This document shows positions 22,410 through 31,596 of a stretch of DNA of 32,241 nt, in pieces; positions within the stretch are counted from its first letter, which is position 1, and the number at the start of each line of letters is the position of its first letter. The translations under genes were made by a program, and so were the position numbers. The notes under the pieces were generated by a model, which saw only the letters and a program-made list of their open reading frames with translations, did not search any database and was not told the DNA's origin. Origin of the DNA: Bacteroidota bacterium (GTDB lineage Bacteria > Bacteroidota > Bacteroidia > Bacteroidales > UBA7960); NCBI GenBank assembly GCA_007693555.1, contig REDJ01000145.1:1-32241 (forward strand), in the 5' to 3' direction.

Positions 22410-23090
22410 TCAATCATCTTCCAGCATGCCGGGTCTTCTCTTTATTGTTCTTTCGAGTGCTTTCTCATGCCGCCACTCAGCAATTTTACGGTCATGGCCT
22501 GAAAGTAAAATATCAGGTACTTTCCAGCCTTTGTAATCAGCAGGCCTGGTATAAACGGGAGCAGACAGCAATCCATCCTGGAAAGAATCTGAAAGTGCTG
22601 AGGTTTCATCTCCAAGAACCCCCGGCAGCAATCTGACAATACTGTCCGTTACCACTGCAGCAGCAAGTTCACCGCCGGATAACACATAATCACCAATGCT
22701 GATCTCAAGTGTGATTACATGTTCACGAAGACGTTCGTCAATTCCTTTATAGTGGCCACAAAGCAGGATTATATTTTTCATTGTTGATAGCCGGTTGGCC
22801 GTAGACTGTAAGAATTGTTGCCCATCCGGAGTCAGGAAAATTATTTCATCATATGTGTGTTTCTCTTTCAAATGGTTGATACAGTTAAGTACCGGTTCAA
22901 TCATCATAACCATACCTGCACCTCCTCCAAAAGGATAATCGTCCACACGCCGGTGTTTATCCGTAGCATAATCACGGATATTATGAAGGTGTATTTCTGC
23001 ATGACCTTTTTCTACTGATCGTTTTACAATGGAATGCGAAAACGGACCTTCAAACATTTCGGGAAATATGGTTAAAATATCAATACGCAT
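22410..23090 (-). CDS. trmD: tRNA (guanine37-N1)-methyltransferase TrmD
   Basis: At 226 residues it is a full TrmD, the SAM-dependent trefoil-knot enzyme that makes m1G37 in tRNAs reading CNN/UNN codons and prevents +1 frameshifts. Visible motifs are [13 protein letters not shown] at the start, [20 protein letters not shown] then [21 protein letters not shown] and the knot [16 protein letters not shown], then [11 protein letters not shown]. The C-terminal helical domain ends [12 protein letters not shown]. It lies 33 bp downstream of the SPOUT methyltransferase gene in the purL-cobB-methyltransferase-trmD series. Confidence 0.98.
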   Translation of the reverse strand: MRIDILTIFPEMFEGPFSHSIVKRSVEKGHAEIHLHNIRDYATDKHRRVDDYPFGGGAGMVMMIEPVLNCINHLKEKHTYDEIIFLTPDGQQFLQSTANRLSTMKNIILLCGHYKGIDERLREHVITLEISIGDYVLSGGELAAAVVTDSIVRLLPGVLGDETSALSDSFQDGLLSAPVYTRPADYKGWKVPDILLSGHDRKIAEWRHEKALERTIKRRPGMLEDD

Positions 23091-23123
23091 AATACAAAAG
23101 TTTGTTTTCTGAGGTAACCATGT

Positions 23124-23669
23124 TTACAACTTATCAAACTGCTTCATCTTACTGAAAAAATCCCAGAGAGTAATTCCGGCAGTAACAGAAATATTGAAAG
23201 AATGCTTGGTGCCAAACTGGGGAATTTCAATGTACCCGTGACAGAGATTTAACACATTTTCCTGTACTCCCTTTATTTCGTTTCCAAAAATCAGGGCGTA
23301 TTTTTTATTTTGTACTGGAGTAAAAGAGTGCAAAGAGATACTTTGATTTGTTTGTTCGAGTGCAAAAACCTGGTAGTTTTCGTTTCGCAGTGCTTTAACA
23401 GCATCTGTGGTTTCCTCAAAATATTGCCAGTCAACTGATTCTGTGGCTCCAAGTGCAGTTTTATGAATTTCCTTATTGGGAGGGCAGGCAGTGATGCCAC
23501 AAAGCATGATTTTTTCAATGCGAAATGCATCGGCTGTGCGAAAAACCGAACCCACGTTCATCATACTCCTGATATTGTCAAGTACAATGATTATGGGAAA
23601 TTTATTTAGTTTTCTGAATTTATCCGGTGTTACCCTCCCCAGTTCATCCATTGAACGTTTTTGTATCAT
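23124..23669 (-). CDS. TrmH/SpoU-family RNA 2'-O-methyltransferase
   Basis: The 181-residue protein has the three SpoU motifs: NIRSMMNVGSVFRTADAF (about 32-49), YALIFGNEIKGV (about 127-138) and IEIPQFGTKHSFNISVTAGI (about 147-166) with the knot. It would methylate ribose 2'-OH in tRNA or rRNA with SAM; the target cannot be assigned from the sequence. The short N-terminus without an L30e-like domain argues against the RlmB type. The start overlaps the cobB stop by 4 bp (ATGA), so translation is coupled, and trmD follows by 33 bp. Confidence 0.92.
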   Translation of the reverse strand: MIQKRSMDELGRVTPDKFRKLNKFPIIIVLDNIRSMMNVGSVFRTADAFRIEKIMLCGITACPPNKEIHKTALGATESVDWQYFEETTDAVKALRNENYQVFALEQTNQSISLHSFTPVQNKKYALIFGNEIKGVQENVLNLCHGYIEIPQFGTKHSFNISVTAGITLWDFFSKMKQFDKL

Positions 23670-24364
23670 GAAGTTTCGTTGAGTAGCTGTTCAGCAAGTT
23701 GTGCTGTACCTTTACCCGCTTTTTCCCTTATTACTTTTACACCCGGGATATGGGATACACTTACCATGGCAGGATCAATTAAATAAATCGGACAGTTTGG
23801 GGGTGCATAAGAAACAAGTCCGGCTGCAGGATACACATTTAAAGAAGTCCCGATTATTATGTAAATATCAGCTGTAGAAGAAAGATTAGCTGCTTCAGGA
23901 ATCAAAGGCACAGGTTCGCCAAACCAAACAATATGTGGCCTGAGTTGAGAACCTTTTTCGCATTTATCCCCTTTTTTCAGTTCCCAGCCATCCAGTTCGT
24001 AAACCAGGCTTTCATCCACACTGCTTCTCACTTTTTTCAATTCGCCATGCAGGTGCATAACATTTTTTGACCCTGCCCGCTCATGCAGATCATCTACATT
24101 TTGGGTGATGATTTGCACATCAAATTTTTCCTCAAGTTTTACCAATGCATAATGTGCAGCATTGGGTTCTACCTCATAAAGCTGTTTTCTCCGCTGGTTA
24201 TAGAATTCCATAACAAGGTCCTGGTTCCTTGCCCAGGCCTCAGGAGTTGCCACTTCCGAGATATCGTATTTTTCCCACAAACCTCCGCTATCGCGAAATG
24301 TACTGATACCGCTTTCGGCACTGACACCCGCACCTGTTAGCACTACTATTCGTTTTTTCATCAT
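23666..24364 (-). CDS. cobB: Sir2-family NAD-dependent protein deacylase (class III type)
   Basis: The 232-residue protein has the Rossmann motifs VLTGAGVSAESGISTFRD near the start and TQNVDDLHERAGS (87-99), the catalytic His H106 in HLHGE, and WFGEPVP. Y55 and R58 in FYNQRRKQL correspond to the Tyr/Arg pair that gives class III (SIRT5/CobB) enzymes preference for succinyl- and malonyl-lysine. The small zinc module is degenerate: where sirtuins often have cysteine pairs, this protein reads KVRSSVDES and keeps one Cys (C135 in DKCEKGSQLRP). Zinc is therefore likely not bound, at least not canonically. The gene follows purL by 51 bp and overlaps the methyltransferase gene by 4 bp. Confidence 0.94.
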   Translation of the reverse strand: MMKKRIVVLTGAGVSAESGISTFRDSGGLWEKYDISEVATPEAWARNQDLVMEFYNQRRKQLYEVEPNAAHYALVKLEEKFDVQIITQNVDDLHERAGSKNVMHLHGELKKVRSSVDESLVYELDGWELKKGDKCEKGSQLRPHIVWFGEPVPLIPEAANLSSTADIYIIIGTSLNVYPAAGLVSYAPPNCPIYLIDPAMVSVSHIPGVKVIREKAGKGTAQLAEQLLNETS

Positions 24365-24415
24365 GGTTGTAAGGATTTTGATTGTTTTACTAAAATAATA
24401 AAAATCGACCTGTTA

Positions 24416-27400
24416 TTACCTTTTCGACCCTTTTTTCTCTTCCACCCATTTCCTTGCATTAACGAATGCTTCCAGCCATGGGCTAATTTCATCTTTTTTA
24501 CGGTCGGAAGGGTAATGTGCCCATTGCCAGGGGAAAATTGCACGCTCAAGATGCGGCATCATTGCCAGATGTCGTCCATCATGCGAACAAATGGCCGCAG
24601 CATTGTAGTCACTTCCGTTGGGATTAGCCGGATAAGCATTGTATCCGTAAACTCCGGGAATGTGATATTGATTTTCCTCAAGAGGCAAACGGTATTTGCC
24701 TTCACCATGGGCAATCCAAATACCCAGGCGCGCACCGGCCAGCGACTTTAACATTACCGAATGGTTCTCAAGAATTTCCATATTTATAAAGCCCGACTCA
24801 AATTTGTGGCTGTCATTGTGAAGCATTTGCGGTTTGTTGATATGCTCAGGATAAACGAGGTCCATTTCAACCATTAACTGGCAACCGTTGCAAATACCCA
24901 GACTGAGCGTATTATCTCTTTTGTAAAAATTATCCAGAGCACTCCGGGCTTTTTCATTATAGAGAAATGCACCTGCCCAACCTTTTGCTGAGCCCAGAAC
25001 GTCGGAATTGGAAAACCCTCCCACAAATACTATAAAGTCAATATCTTCAAGGTTTTCACGACCACTTATGAGATCTGTCATATGCACATCCTTCACATCA
25101 AATCCTGCAAGATAGAGCGAGTAAGCCATTTCACGGTCACCATTGACACCCTTCTCCCTGATGATGGCTGCTTTTGCCTGTCTGTTGCCGGATTTGGGGA
25201 TACCGGATAACCCCAGAGATTCTAATGTTCCTTCAAAATCGGGTGAGAAGCGATAACTGAGCCGTTGTTCTTTATAATTGCTATACCTTGCAGCAGCCAA
25301 AGTTTCTATACTTTGATCACGGTCCAGCAAATAGGAAGTTTGATACCATACATCACGCAGTTTGTCAATATCAAAATGTTCTTGCCTGCCATTAATATTA
25401 AAAACTACACTTCGTTCTTCAATGGGAGAGCCGATGTTCAGAAATTGCACATTGTGTTTTTGAAAGATTTTTTCAATAGCTTTTATATCTGATATCTGAA
25501 TTACTATTGCAGGGTTTTCGCTAAACAGCACTTTTACAATATCTTTTTCTTCAAAAACAGACAAATCTGCCTTTATTCCGTGCGAATTATTGGCAAAACA
25601 CATTTCAAGAAGTGTTGTAAACATTCCGCCTGCTGATACATCGTGCCCGGCAAGGATCATATCCTTTTGAATGAGTTCCTGTATGGCGGCAAAACAGTTT
25701 TTAAAATATTCCGGATTTTTCACGGCAGGAGCTTCCTCTCCCAATGCATTCAGAGTCTGGGCAAAGCTGCTTCCTCCGGTTTTCATTTTGTCAGAAGTAA
25801 AATCCACGTAAATCAAAAATGAATTGCTGTCTTTTACTAGTACCGGCTCCACTACTTTTTTCACGTCAGAAACCTCAGCAACAGTGCTTACAATAACAGT
25901 ACCCGGCGACATAACCTGTGTTCCGTCTTTATACTTCTGGGTCATGGAGAGAGAATCCTTACCCGTAGGTACGTTAATACCAAGCTGACAGACAAAATCG
26001 CTCAATGCCTCCACCGCGGCATACAACCTGGCATCTTCTCCATCATTTTTACAGGGCCACATCCAGTTTGCACTCAAACTTACACCCTTCAGACCATGAG
26101 TAAGGGGAGCCCAAACCAGGTTGGTAAGCGCCTCAGCCACTGCAAGGACAGAACCTGCTCTTGCATCAATCAATGCAGCAACCGGTGCATGGCCAATGGA
26201 AGTAGCTACGCCCTCCTTACCCCTGTAATCAATAGATGTAACACCCAGATTATTTAATGGAAGCTGAATTTCGCCGGCACATTGTTGTTTGGCTATCCTG
26301 CCTGTAACTGAGCGGTCTACTTTATTTGTGAGCCAGTCTTTGCAGGCTACCGCCTCAATCTGCAACACATTTTTTATGTATTCCTCCAATTTTGAGGCCT
26401 CATAATTCAATGAATCAAATTTATCCTGTTTTATGTTGTCCCGCATAATGGTGCGAGGTGCATTTCCAAAAAAGTCAGCCAGCTTAAGGTCAATAGGCTT
26501 ATTGCCTTTGTGATCCTCAAATTTCAAATGCATGTCACCCGTAGTTTCACCAACTACATACATAGGCGAGCGCTCACGTTGAGCAACTTTTTGAAGGTCC
26601 TTCAAATCCTTTTCTTTCATCACCAGACCCATTCTTTCCTGGCTTTCATTGCCCACGATCTCTTTGGCAGACAATGTGGGATCACCAACAGGTAGTTTAT
26701 CAAGGTGTATGGTTCCACCTGTTTCTTCCACCAATTCGGAAAGACAATTCAGATGTCCGCCAGCACCGTGATCATGAATGGAGACAATGGGGTTTTCATT
26801 CCGCTCAACCATGGCACGAATGGCGTTCATAGCACGTTTCTGCATTTCAGGATTGGATCGCTGCACAGCATTCAGTTCAATGGCATTGGCATATTCGCCG
26901 GTAGCTACTGATGAAACGGCACCTCCTCCCATGCCGATGCGATAATTGTCACCACCCAAAACAACAATTTTGTCACCTTTTTCGGGAATATCTTTTGTGC
27001 TGTCTTCCTTTTTACCAAATCCAATGCCTCCCGCCAGCATAATCACTTTATCGTAAGAATAAATTTTTCCATTCTCCTGGTGTTCAAATGTAAGCACCGA
27101 ACCACAAATGAGGGGTTGCCCGAACTTATTTCCAAAATCGCTGGCCCCGTTGGAGGCTTTAATCAATATTTGTTGTGGCGTTTGATAAAGCCATGGTCTC
27201 TCCGGAATCTTTTTCTCCCATGTTCTGCCCTGGTCAGGGCGGGGATAAGCAGTCATATATACAGCTGTTCCGGCCAGGGGAAGCGAACCTTTTCCACCGG
27301 CCAGCCGGTCACGGATTTCGCCACCGGTGCCTGTGGCCGCACCATTGAAGGGCTCTACAGTAGTGGGGAAATTGTGTGTTTCTGCTTTGAGAGACAAAAC

Positions 27401-28120
27401 GGTTTCGATTTTTCTTTCATCAAAAAAATCGGGCTGAAATTGTGTCGCAGGCGCAAACTGAACAGCAAAGGGTCCGCTTATAAAGGCCACATTATCCTTG
27501 TAGGCTGAAACCAGGAAATTTGGATTCTCCCGCGAAGTCTTCTTAATAAGCTGAAAGAGCGAACTTTGTTTTTCTTCTCCATCAATGATAAACGTGCCAT
27601 TAAAAATTTTATGCCTGCAATGCTCTGAATTTACCTGTGAGAAACCAAAAACCTCGCTATCGGTAAGTTTTCTGCCCAATTTTGAGCTCAGACTATTCAG
27701 ATATTCCACTTCTTCATCACTCAAAGCAAGTCCCTCCTGTTGGTTATAGGCAGCTATATCATCAACATAGAAAATATCATCAGGCATTTTATCAATGGTA
27801 AAAATGTCCTGATCAATATTCTGATACAAATGCTGCAGCATGGGATCGAAATCTGCATCCGGACCTTTTACCTCAAAAAATTCTTCCATCCGGGTAATCC
27901 CTTCTATACCCATATTCTGAGAAATTTCTACAGCATTGGTACTCCAGGGCGTAATCATCTCACGGCGGGGGCCAACAAAATAGCCGTTAAGAACGGTTTT
28001 TTGAATACACTCTGCCCCGCTGAATAACCATTGAAGTTTTTCAATATCAGATTCAGGCAACTGGTGTGATACTCCAACTGCTATGATTGGATGGGAACTG
28101 CCCCCGAAAAGAAGAATCAT
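24416..28120 (-). CDS. purL: Phosphoribosylformylglycinamidine synthase, single-chain large type
   Basis: The 1234-residue protein is the single-chain type found in enterobacteria and eukaryotes rather than the PurS-PurL-PurQ trio. It converts FGAR, glutamine and ATP to FGAM in purine synthesis. The N-terminal PurS-like part is followed by two AIRS-type ATP-binding halves (SLKAETHNFPTTVEPFNGAA with GGEIRDRLAGGKGS, and the repeat with AVCQLG-like GINVPTGKDSLSM). The C-terminal glutaminase domain has nucleophile C1080 in GICNGCQLM and the His/Glu pair at 1190/1192 (MMPHLERAI). The protein is about 60 residues shorter than the E. coli enzyme. It leads the minus-strand series purL-cobB-methyltransferase-trmD and has its own promoter at 28162-28192. 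Confidence 0.97.
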   Translation of the reverse strand: MILLFGGSSHPIIAVGVSHQLPESDIEKLQWLFSGAECIQKTVLNGYFVGPRREMITPWSTNAVEISQNMGIEGITRMEEFFEVKGPDADFDPMLQHLYQNIDQDIFTIDKMPDDIFYVDDIAAYNQQEGLALSDEEVEYLNSLSSKLGRKLTDSEVFGFSQVNSEHCRHKIFNGTFIIDGEEKQSSLFQLIKKTSRENPNFLVSAYKDNVAFISGPFAVQFAPATQFQPDFFDERKIETVLSLKAETHNFPTTVEPFNGAATGTGGEIRDRLAGGKGSLPLAGTAVYMTAYPRPDQGRTWEKKIPERPWLYQTPQQILIKASNGASDFGNKFGQPLICGSVLTFEHQENGKIYSYDKVIMLAGGIGFGKKEDSTKDIPEKGDKIVVLGGDNYRIGMGGGAVSSVATGEYANAIELNAVQRSNPEMQKRAMNAIRAMVERNENPIVSIHDHGAGGHLNCLSELVEETGGTIHLDKLPVGDPTLSAKEIVGNESQERMGLVMKEKDLKDLQKVAQRERSPMYVVGETTGDMHLKFEDHKGNKPIDLKLADFFGNAPRTIMRDNIKQDKFDSLNYEASKLEEYIKNVLQIEAVACKDWLTNKVDRSVTGRIAKQQCAGEIQLPLNNLGVTSIDYRGKEGVATSIGHAPVAALIDARAGSVLAVAEALTNLVWAPLTHGLKGVSLSANWMWPCKNDGEDARLYAAVEALSDFVCQLGINVPTGKDSLSMTQKYKDGTQVMSPGTVIVSTVAEVSDVKKVVEPVLVKDSNSFLIYVDFTSDKMKTGGSSFAQTLNALGEEAPAVKNPEYFKNCFAAIQELIQKDMILAGHDVSAGGMFTTLLEMCFANNSHGIKADLSVFEEKDIVKVLFSENPAIVIQISDIKAIEKIFQKHNVQFLNIGSPIEERSVVFNINGRQEHFDIDKLRDVWYQTSYLLDRDQSIETLAAARYSNYKEQRLSYRFSPDFEGTLESLGLSGIPKSGNRQAKAAIIREKGVNGDREMAYSLYLAGFDVKDVHMTDLISGRENLEDIDFIVFVGGFSNSDVLGSAKGWAGAFLYNEKARSALDNFYKRDNTLSLGICNGCQLMVEMDLVYPEHINKPQMLHNDSHKFESGFINMEILENHSVMLKSLAGARLGIWIAHGEGKYRLPLEENQYHIPGVYGYNAYPANPNGSDYNAAAICSHDGRHLAMMPHLERAIFPWQWAHYPSDRKKDEISPWLEAFVNARKWVEEKKGSKR

Positions 28121-28161
28121 GGAAAGAAATATTTGAAATTATCAATTTTTACAAACAGGTG

Positions 28162-28192
28162 CAAAATTAACAATTAAAACTTTAAGGACAGT
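28162..28192 (-). promoter_or_regulatory. Candidate purL promoter
   Basis: On the minus strand, ACTG (28189-28192) plus 19 nt plus TAATTTTG (28162-28169) gives a full -7 match and an imperfect -33. The leader is about 35 nt. No PurR-like operator or purine riboswitch is recognised in the short gap. Confidence 0.55.
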
Positions 28193-28214
28193 TTGTTAGA
28201 AAATGTTTGGAATA

Positions 28215-28430
28215 TTATTTTTTTCTTCCCACAAGGAATAATACTCCTCCGACAAATATAGCCCCTGCCCCATACCATGGGGAAAGGCCCAGGTCGTGTT
28301 CTTCTTCACGTGTCAATTCAAAAGGGCCTACTTCAGCGACCTCTTCTTCTGTTTTAAAAGAAATATTCAGTGCCGTAATAAGTGTAAAAATAATTCCGGT
28401 AATGATAAAAATCAGTCCTGTCTTTTTCAT
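28215..28430 (-). CDS. Small two-helix membrane protein, unknown
   Basis: The 71-residue frame encodes an N-terminal hydrophobic helix (MKKTGLIFIITGIIFTLITA), an acidic middle (KTEEEVAEVGPFELTREEEH) and a second helix (WYGAGAIFVGGVLFLVGRKK). The organisation, with both helices intact and a positively charged end, looks like a genuine small membrane protein; similar proteins occur in Bacteroidota, but I know no function. It is upstream of purL on the same strand, with a 94-bp gap that contains the purL promoter, so it may be separately expressed. Confidence 0.7.
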   Translation of the reverse strand: MKKTGLIFIITGIIFTLITALNISFKTEEEVAEVGPFELTREEEHDLGLSPWYGAGAIFVGGVLFLVGRKK

Positions 28431-28931
28431 AGTGAGTTGTAGTTTTTCATTTTTTATTCAATACAATAAGACTAACTAATTGAAAAAAAAAATTGTTCAG
28501 AATTAAGCGAATTCAGGAATTAATTACCATGTGGATGAAATCCTGAATGAATAAAATTTATTAAAATAAAAACCGTGAAACACGGAATTTTATCGAATAA
28601 GGTCAATTTCTGTTTGCCGGACTTAGCATATATTTTTAAGGACAAGGCTTTTGATTTCCTCTTTAAATGAATTTTAATATCAATTATTTTTAAAAAGTCT
28701 TAATTAAAAGTTATTATTTTTATCAACTTTCACTGGAATATCACCACTTTTTTCTCTATTTTTAAAATTTGATTGTTGCGATAGTTCGGTACATACGATG
28801 GCAGCATAAGAATATGAAATGATATGGCATAGAAACCATAGATAGGATCAACATTTAATTCTGGCGATGTTTAAAAGAAACCTGATAATATAAAACTGAA
28901 AACAAATCAAAACTGAAAACAAAAAAACACT
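28431..28931. other. 501-bp AT-rich divergent region before the surface-glycan locus
   Basis: No gene is seen. Structures present are an inverted repeat ATTCAGGA (28511-28518) / TCCTGAAT (28541-28548), and a perfect small hairpin CCGTG-AAA-CACGG (28573-28585) followed by AATTTTA. A 17-bp tandem duplication (AAAACTGAAAACAAA at 28892-28906 and 28909-28923) lies just before the decarboxylase ATG. A clear TAnnTTTG promoter was not found. The hairpin could be an attenuator in a long leader, as surface-polysaccharide operons of Bacteroidota often use antitermination; that is inference only. Confidence 0.45.
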
Positions 28932-30644
28932 ATGGAGAATTTTACTAACACCAAAGTAAGACAAAACCAGGCAATCCTTGAAACCTGGACCAGCAAGTTA
29001 AACATCCGTGATTATTACATAAACTATGGTTCGCCTACGTGGATAGTTTCCAAAAAGCAATTAACCCATAATGTGGAGCAATTTGCCCGTTTCACAGAAA
29101 GCAAAGGAAATATTTTATTTCCTGTTAAAACCAATCCCTCTCTTGTTTTACTAGAAGTTCTTGCACAAATGGGAGTAGGAGCTGATTGTGCCAACCGGCA
29201 GGAGATAGATCTGGCTTTGTTTGCAGGTATCCCTTACGAGCGTATTGCATACAATTGCCCGGTTCAGGAAGTTTGTCTTTCTACAAATCTGCTCAAACAG
29301 GGAGCCATTGTGGTAATGGATGATCCAGCTGCCATTTTAAAGGTTCAGGACAGATTAAAAGGCAGATCTTTCCCCGGCCAATTGTGGATAAGGGTAAACC
29401 CAGGAGTAGAGATACGTTACGAACAAACCAACGACAACCAGGAACTTATGTCACATGCGGCAACTTCGTCCAAATTTGGCATACCTGCCGAAGATATCCT
29501 GCCATTTGTTAAGAACCTGAAGATGCCGGTTACCGGCTTGCACGTGCACGTAGGAACCCAGATGGATAATCTTACCAGCTTCCGGAATTCAATGGAAGCC
29601 ATGCATGAACTGGCAAGAGCCATGAAAGGTGTCGGTCATGAAGTGGTCCATCTGGATGTGGGAGGAGGACTCGGAATTCCTTTCACAGAGGAAGATGAGT
29701 TTCCTTCGTTGGATTACTGGGTTTCTGAAATGTCAGAAATGAAAGAGGAAAACTTCAGGTATTATGTAGAACCGGGGCATGCCTTATGTGGAAATACTGT
29801 AGCATTGCTTACCAAGGTGGAAACCATAAAACATTCTCGCAATAAACGCTGGCTTGTTACTGATGTAGGAACCGACCAGCTTGCTAAGGTTACGCTGCTG
29901 CGTTGGCCACACCGAATTCTTAACCCTGATGGACAACCGCTTCCCAAAGGAGGAAATGATGCAATTGCAGGACCTTTGTGCTTTGCAGGAGATATCTTAC
30001 TGGATAAAATTGATGCAGGAAACCTGCAGGTGGATGACCCGATACTCATAACCCATGCCGGAGCATATACTTTTTCTTTGTCAAACAGATTTAACGGCAG
30101 GCTTGGCCCCTCATGGGTTCTCATTGATGAAAACGGCCATGAAAAAAGAATGAATAAAGAGGGCCGCTATGACAATCCAAATCTTACAAATTATTTCTGG
30201 GATCTGCGGCAGGAAAAACCGGCTGTTGAAACCATTTCCAAGGAAAGAATTGAAAAACTCAGCAGTATTTATCTTACCAAATTGGCAGAAGAAGATAAGT
30301 TTGAATATCTGCAGATGGAAAGAACAGGAGAAAGAAGTTTTGCAATAGATGTTATGACAGAGTCAAGGGTTAGTTTTATATCCATGCCGTTTGCCATCAG
30401 AATTTTCGGTGATGCGGTGATTGTAACTCTGTTGCATATGATGAATAGCGAGAAGAAAGAATTGCCTATCTGGGGCAGGAAACTTAATCTTGACTGCTTT
30501 GGGCAAGTGAAAACCGGTGTACCGGTAAGGATTCGGGTTTCTTTCAGTAATCCTGTTAAAGAACTTAATGGGACCAACACAATTGTTGCCCGTTTTGAAA
30601 CAGAATGCTGGGACTGCTCAGGCAATTTTTTACTCAAATTCTGA
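28932..30644 (+). CDS. Fold III PLP-dependent decarboxylase with C-terminal hotdog-like extension
   Basis: The 570-residue protein has a normal alanine-racemase-fold decarboxylase over about 25-430. The PLP lysine is K66 (LFPVKTNPS), with HVHVGTQ (204-210), glycine loop DVGGGLGIP (242-250), phosphate-site EPGHALCG (280-287), the cross-subunit cysteine motif GPLCFAGD (347-354) and AGAYTFSLSNRFNG (376-389). This fits diaminopimelate/ornithine-type decarboxylases, but lysA-like housekeeping enzymes end near residue 430. About 120 further residues (450-570) include a helix (SMPFAIRIFGDAVIVTLLHM) and beta-strands (LNLDCFGQVKTGVPVRIRVS, IVARFETECWDCSGNFLLKF) in an order that suggests a hotdog fold. 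It heads a locus with Wzz- and Wzy-like genes, so it may make a surface-glycan precursor or substituent. The substrate is unknown. Confidence 0.85.
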   Translation: MENFTNTKVRQNQAILETWTSKLNIRDYYINYGSPTWIVSKKQLTHNVEQFARFTESKGNILFPVKTNPSLVLLEVLAQMGVGADCANRQEIDLALFAGIPYERIAYNCPVQEVCLSTNLLKQGAIVVMDDPAAILKVQDRLKGRSFPGQLWIRVNPGVEIRYEQTNDNQELMSHAATSSKFGIPAEDILPFVKNLKMPVTGLHVHVGTQMDNLTSFRNSMEAMHELARAMKGVGHEVVHLDVGGGLGIPFTEEDEFPSLDYWVSEMSEMKEENFRYYVEPGHALCGNTVALLTKVETIKHSRNKRWLVTDVGTDQLAKVTLLRWPHRILNPDGQPLPKGGNDAIAGPLCFAGDILLDKIDAGNLQVDDPILITHAGAYTFSLSNRFNGRLGPSWVLIDENGHEKRMNKEGRYDNPNLTNYFWDLRQEKPAVETISKERIEKLSSIYLTKLAEEDKFEYLQMERTGERSFAIDVMTESRVSFISMPFAIRIFGDAVIVTLLHMMNSEKKELPIWGRKLNLDCFGQVKTGVPVRIRVSFSNPVKELNGTNTIVARFETECWDCSGNFLLKF

Positions 30645-30735
30645 TTATTTTTAAGATATTCCTGAAATTTTCTATCTTTTTTAAAGAACAATCGGATTCT
30701 TTTTTCATTTATTTGTTAAACAATTACAATTGAAA

Positions 30736-31596
30736 ATGAATCAGGAATTTAACATTTCATCTCTATTCACCGGCTCATTCCTGAAATGGATTGCCATAGG
30801 AATAGTTTTAACAGGAATATTGGCTTATATTGCCACCTCACCGGTTTTTATCAAACCTATGTATCGCTCTGAGGCTATTATTTATGTGCCTTTGACTTTG
30901 TTTTCCCAGCAGTTTGACCAACAGGGGATTGGTTTTGCAAGTAATGTTGAAATTGACGGACATATCCAGATACTTCGTTCAACACAACTTCTGGATAGCC
31001 TGGAAAGACAATTTAATCTTTCCGGTCTCTGGAACATGAATGTAAAGAATGACGCAGGGAGAAACAAGGTATATCAAAAAATCCAATTACGGATTGATAT
31101 CTCAAAAACAAGGTACAACTCTGTCTCGGTCAGTGTGAGGGATCATGACCCTGAACGGGCAGCAGCAATGGCAAATGCAATTGTGCGGCTTGGAGACATA
31201 ATTAAAGAAGATATTTTGCTGGAAAATCGCATAAATGCCTATCAGTTTGCGCGGGAACTTTTTCAACAGAAAGAAGCGGAAATTCTTATGATTGAAGAAC
31301 GGCTCGGAATGGTTACAGATGAAACAGAGAGGATCTTTCCGGGCACAGAAAATCTCAGGCAACGAACCATGTATGAAGCAGAATTATGGGAACTTACAGC
31401 CCGGAAAAATCAATATGAAAAGCTTAGAAAAAGCCTTGATACTCCGCTTCCACGCTCCTATATAGTTTCTCCTGCCATTGCATCACATAAGCCATCATGG
31501 CCACCCCGCATTCCAATTACAACTGGGGCAATAGTTTTTTACATTCTTATTGCTCTTTTTGTCCAAATCATCAGAAAGGATGCAAAAAACAGCTAA
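30736..31596 (+). CDS. Wzz-like polysaccharide co-polymerase
   Basis: The 286-residue protein shows the chain-length-determinant layout. An N-terminal membrane helix (about 17-34, WIAIGIVLTGILAYIA) is followed by a periplasmic domain beginning with the conserved YRSEAIIYVPL, and a helical region (about 160-240). A proline-rich segment SHKPSWPPRIPIT (about 250-262) precedes the second membrane helix (TGAIVFYILIALFVQII). There is no cytoplasmic kinase domain, so it is a Wzz-type rather than Wzc-type protein. It would control polymer length together with a Wzy polymerase. The ATG at 30736 is used instead of the TTG two codons before. The downstream gene overlaps its end by 17 bp. Confidence 0.87.
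   Translation: MNQEFNISSLFTGSFLKWIAIGIVLTGILAYIATSPVFIKPMYRSEAIIYVPLTLFSQQFDQQGIGFASNVEIDGHIQILRSTQLLDSLERQFNLSGLWNMNVKNDAGRNKVYQKIQLRIDISKTRYNSVSVSVRDHDPERAAAMANAIVRLGDIIKEDILLENRINAYQFARELFQQKEAEILMIEERLGMVTDETERIFPGTENLRQRTMYEAELWELTARKNQYEKLRKSLDTPLPRSYIVSPAIASHKPSWPPRIPITTGAIVFYILIALFVQIIRKDAKNS

Noticed and set aside
24083-24340. 85-codon frame on the plus strand, and similar frames opposite purL, yfhO and ftcD
   Set aside because: All are antisense to well-identified genes and show no family features.
28780-28830. Invertible promoter of the kind controlling capsule loci in Bacteroides
   Set aside because: No pair of matching inverted repeats flanking a promoter was found, and no invertase gene is in view.
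30730-30735. TTG start for the Wzz-like gene
   Set aside because: The ATG two codons later is the more plausible start, and nothing conserved is lost.
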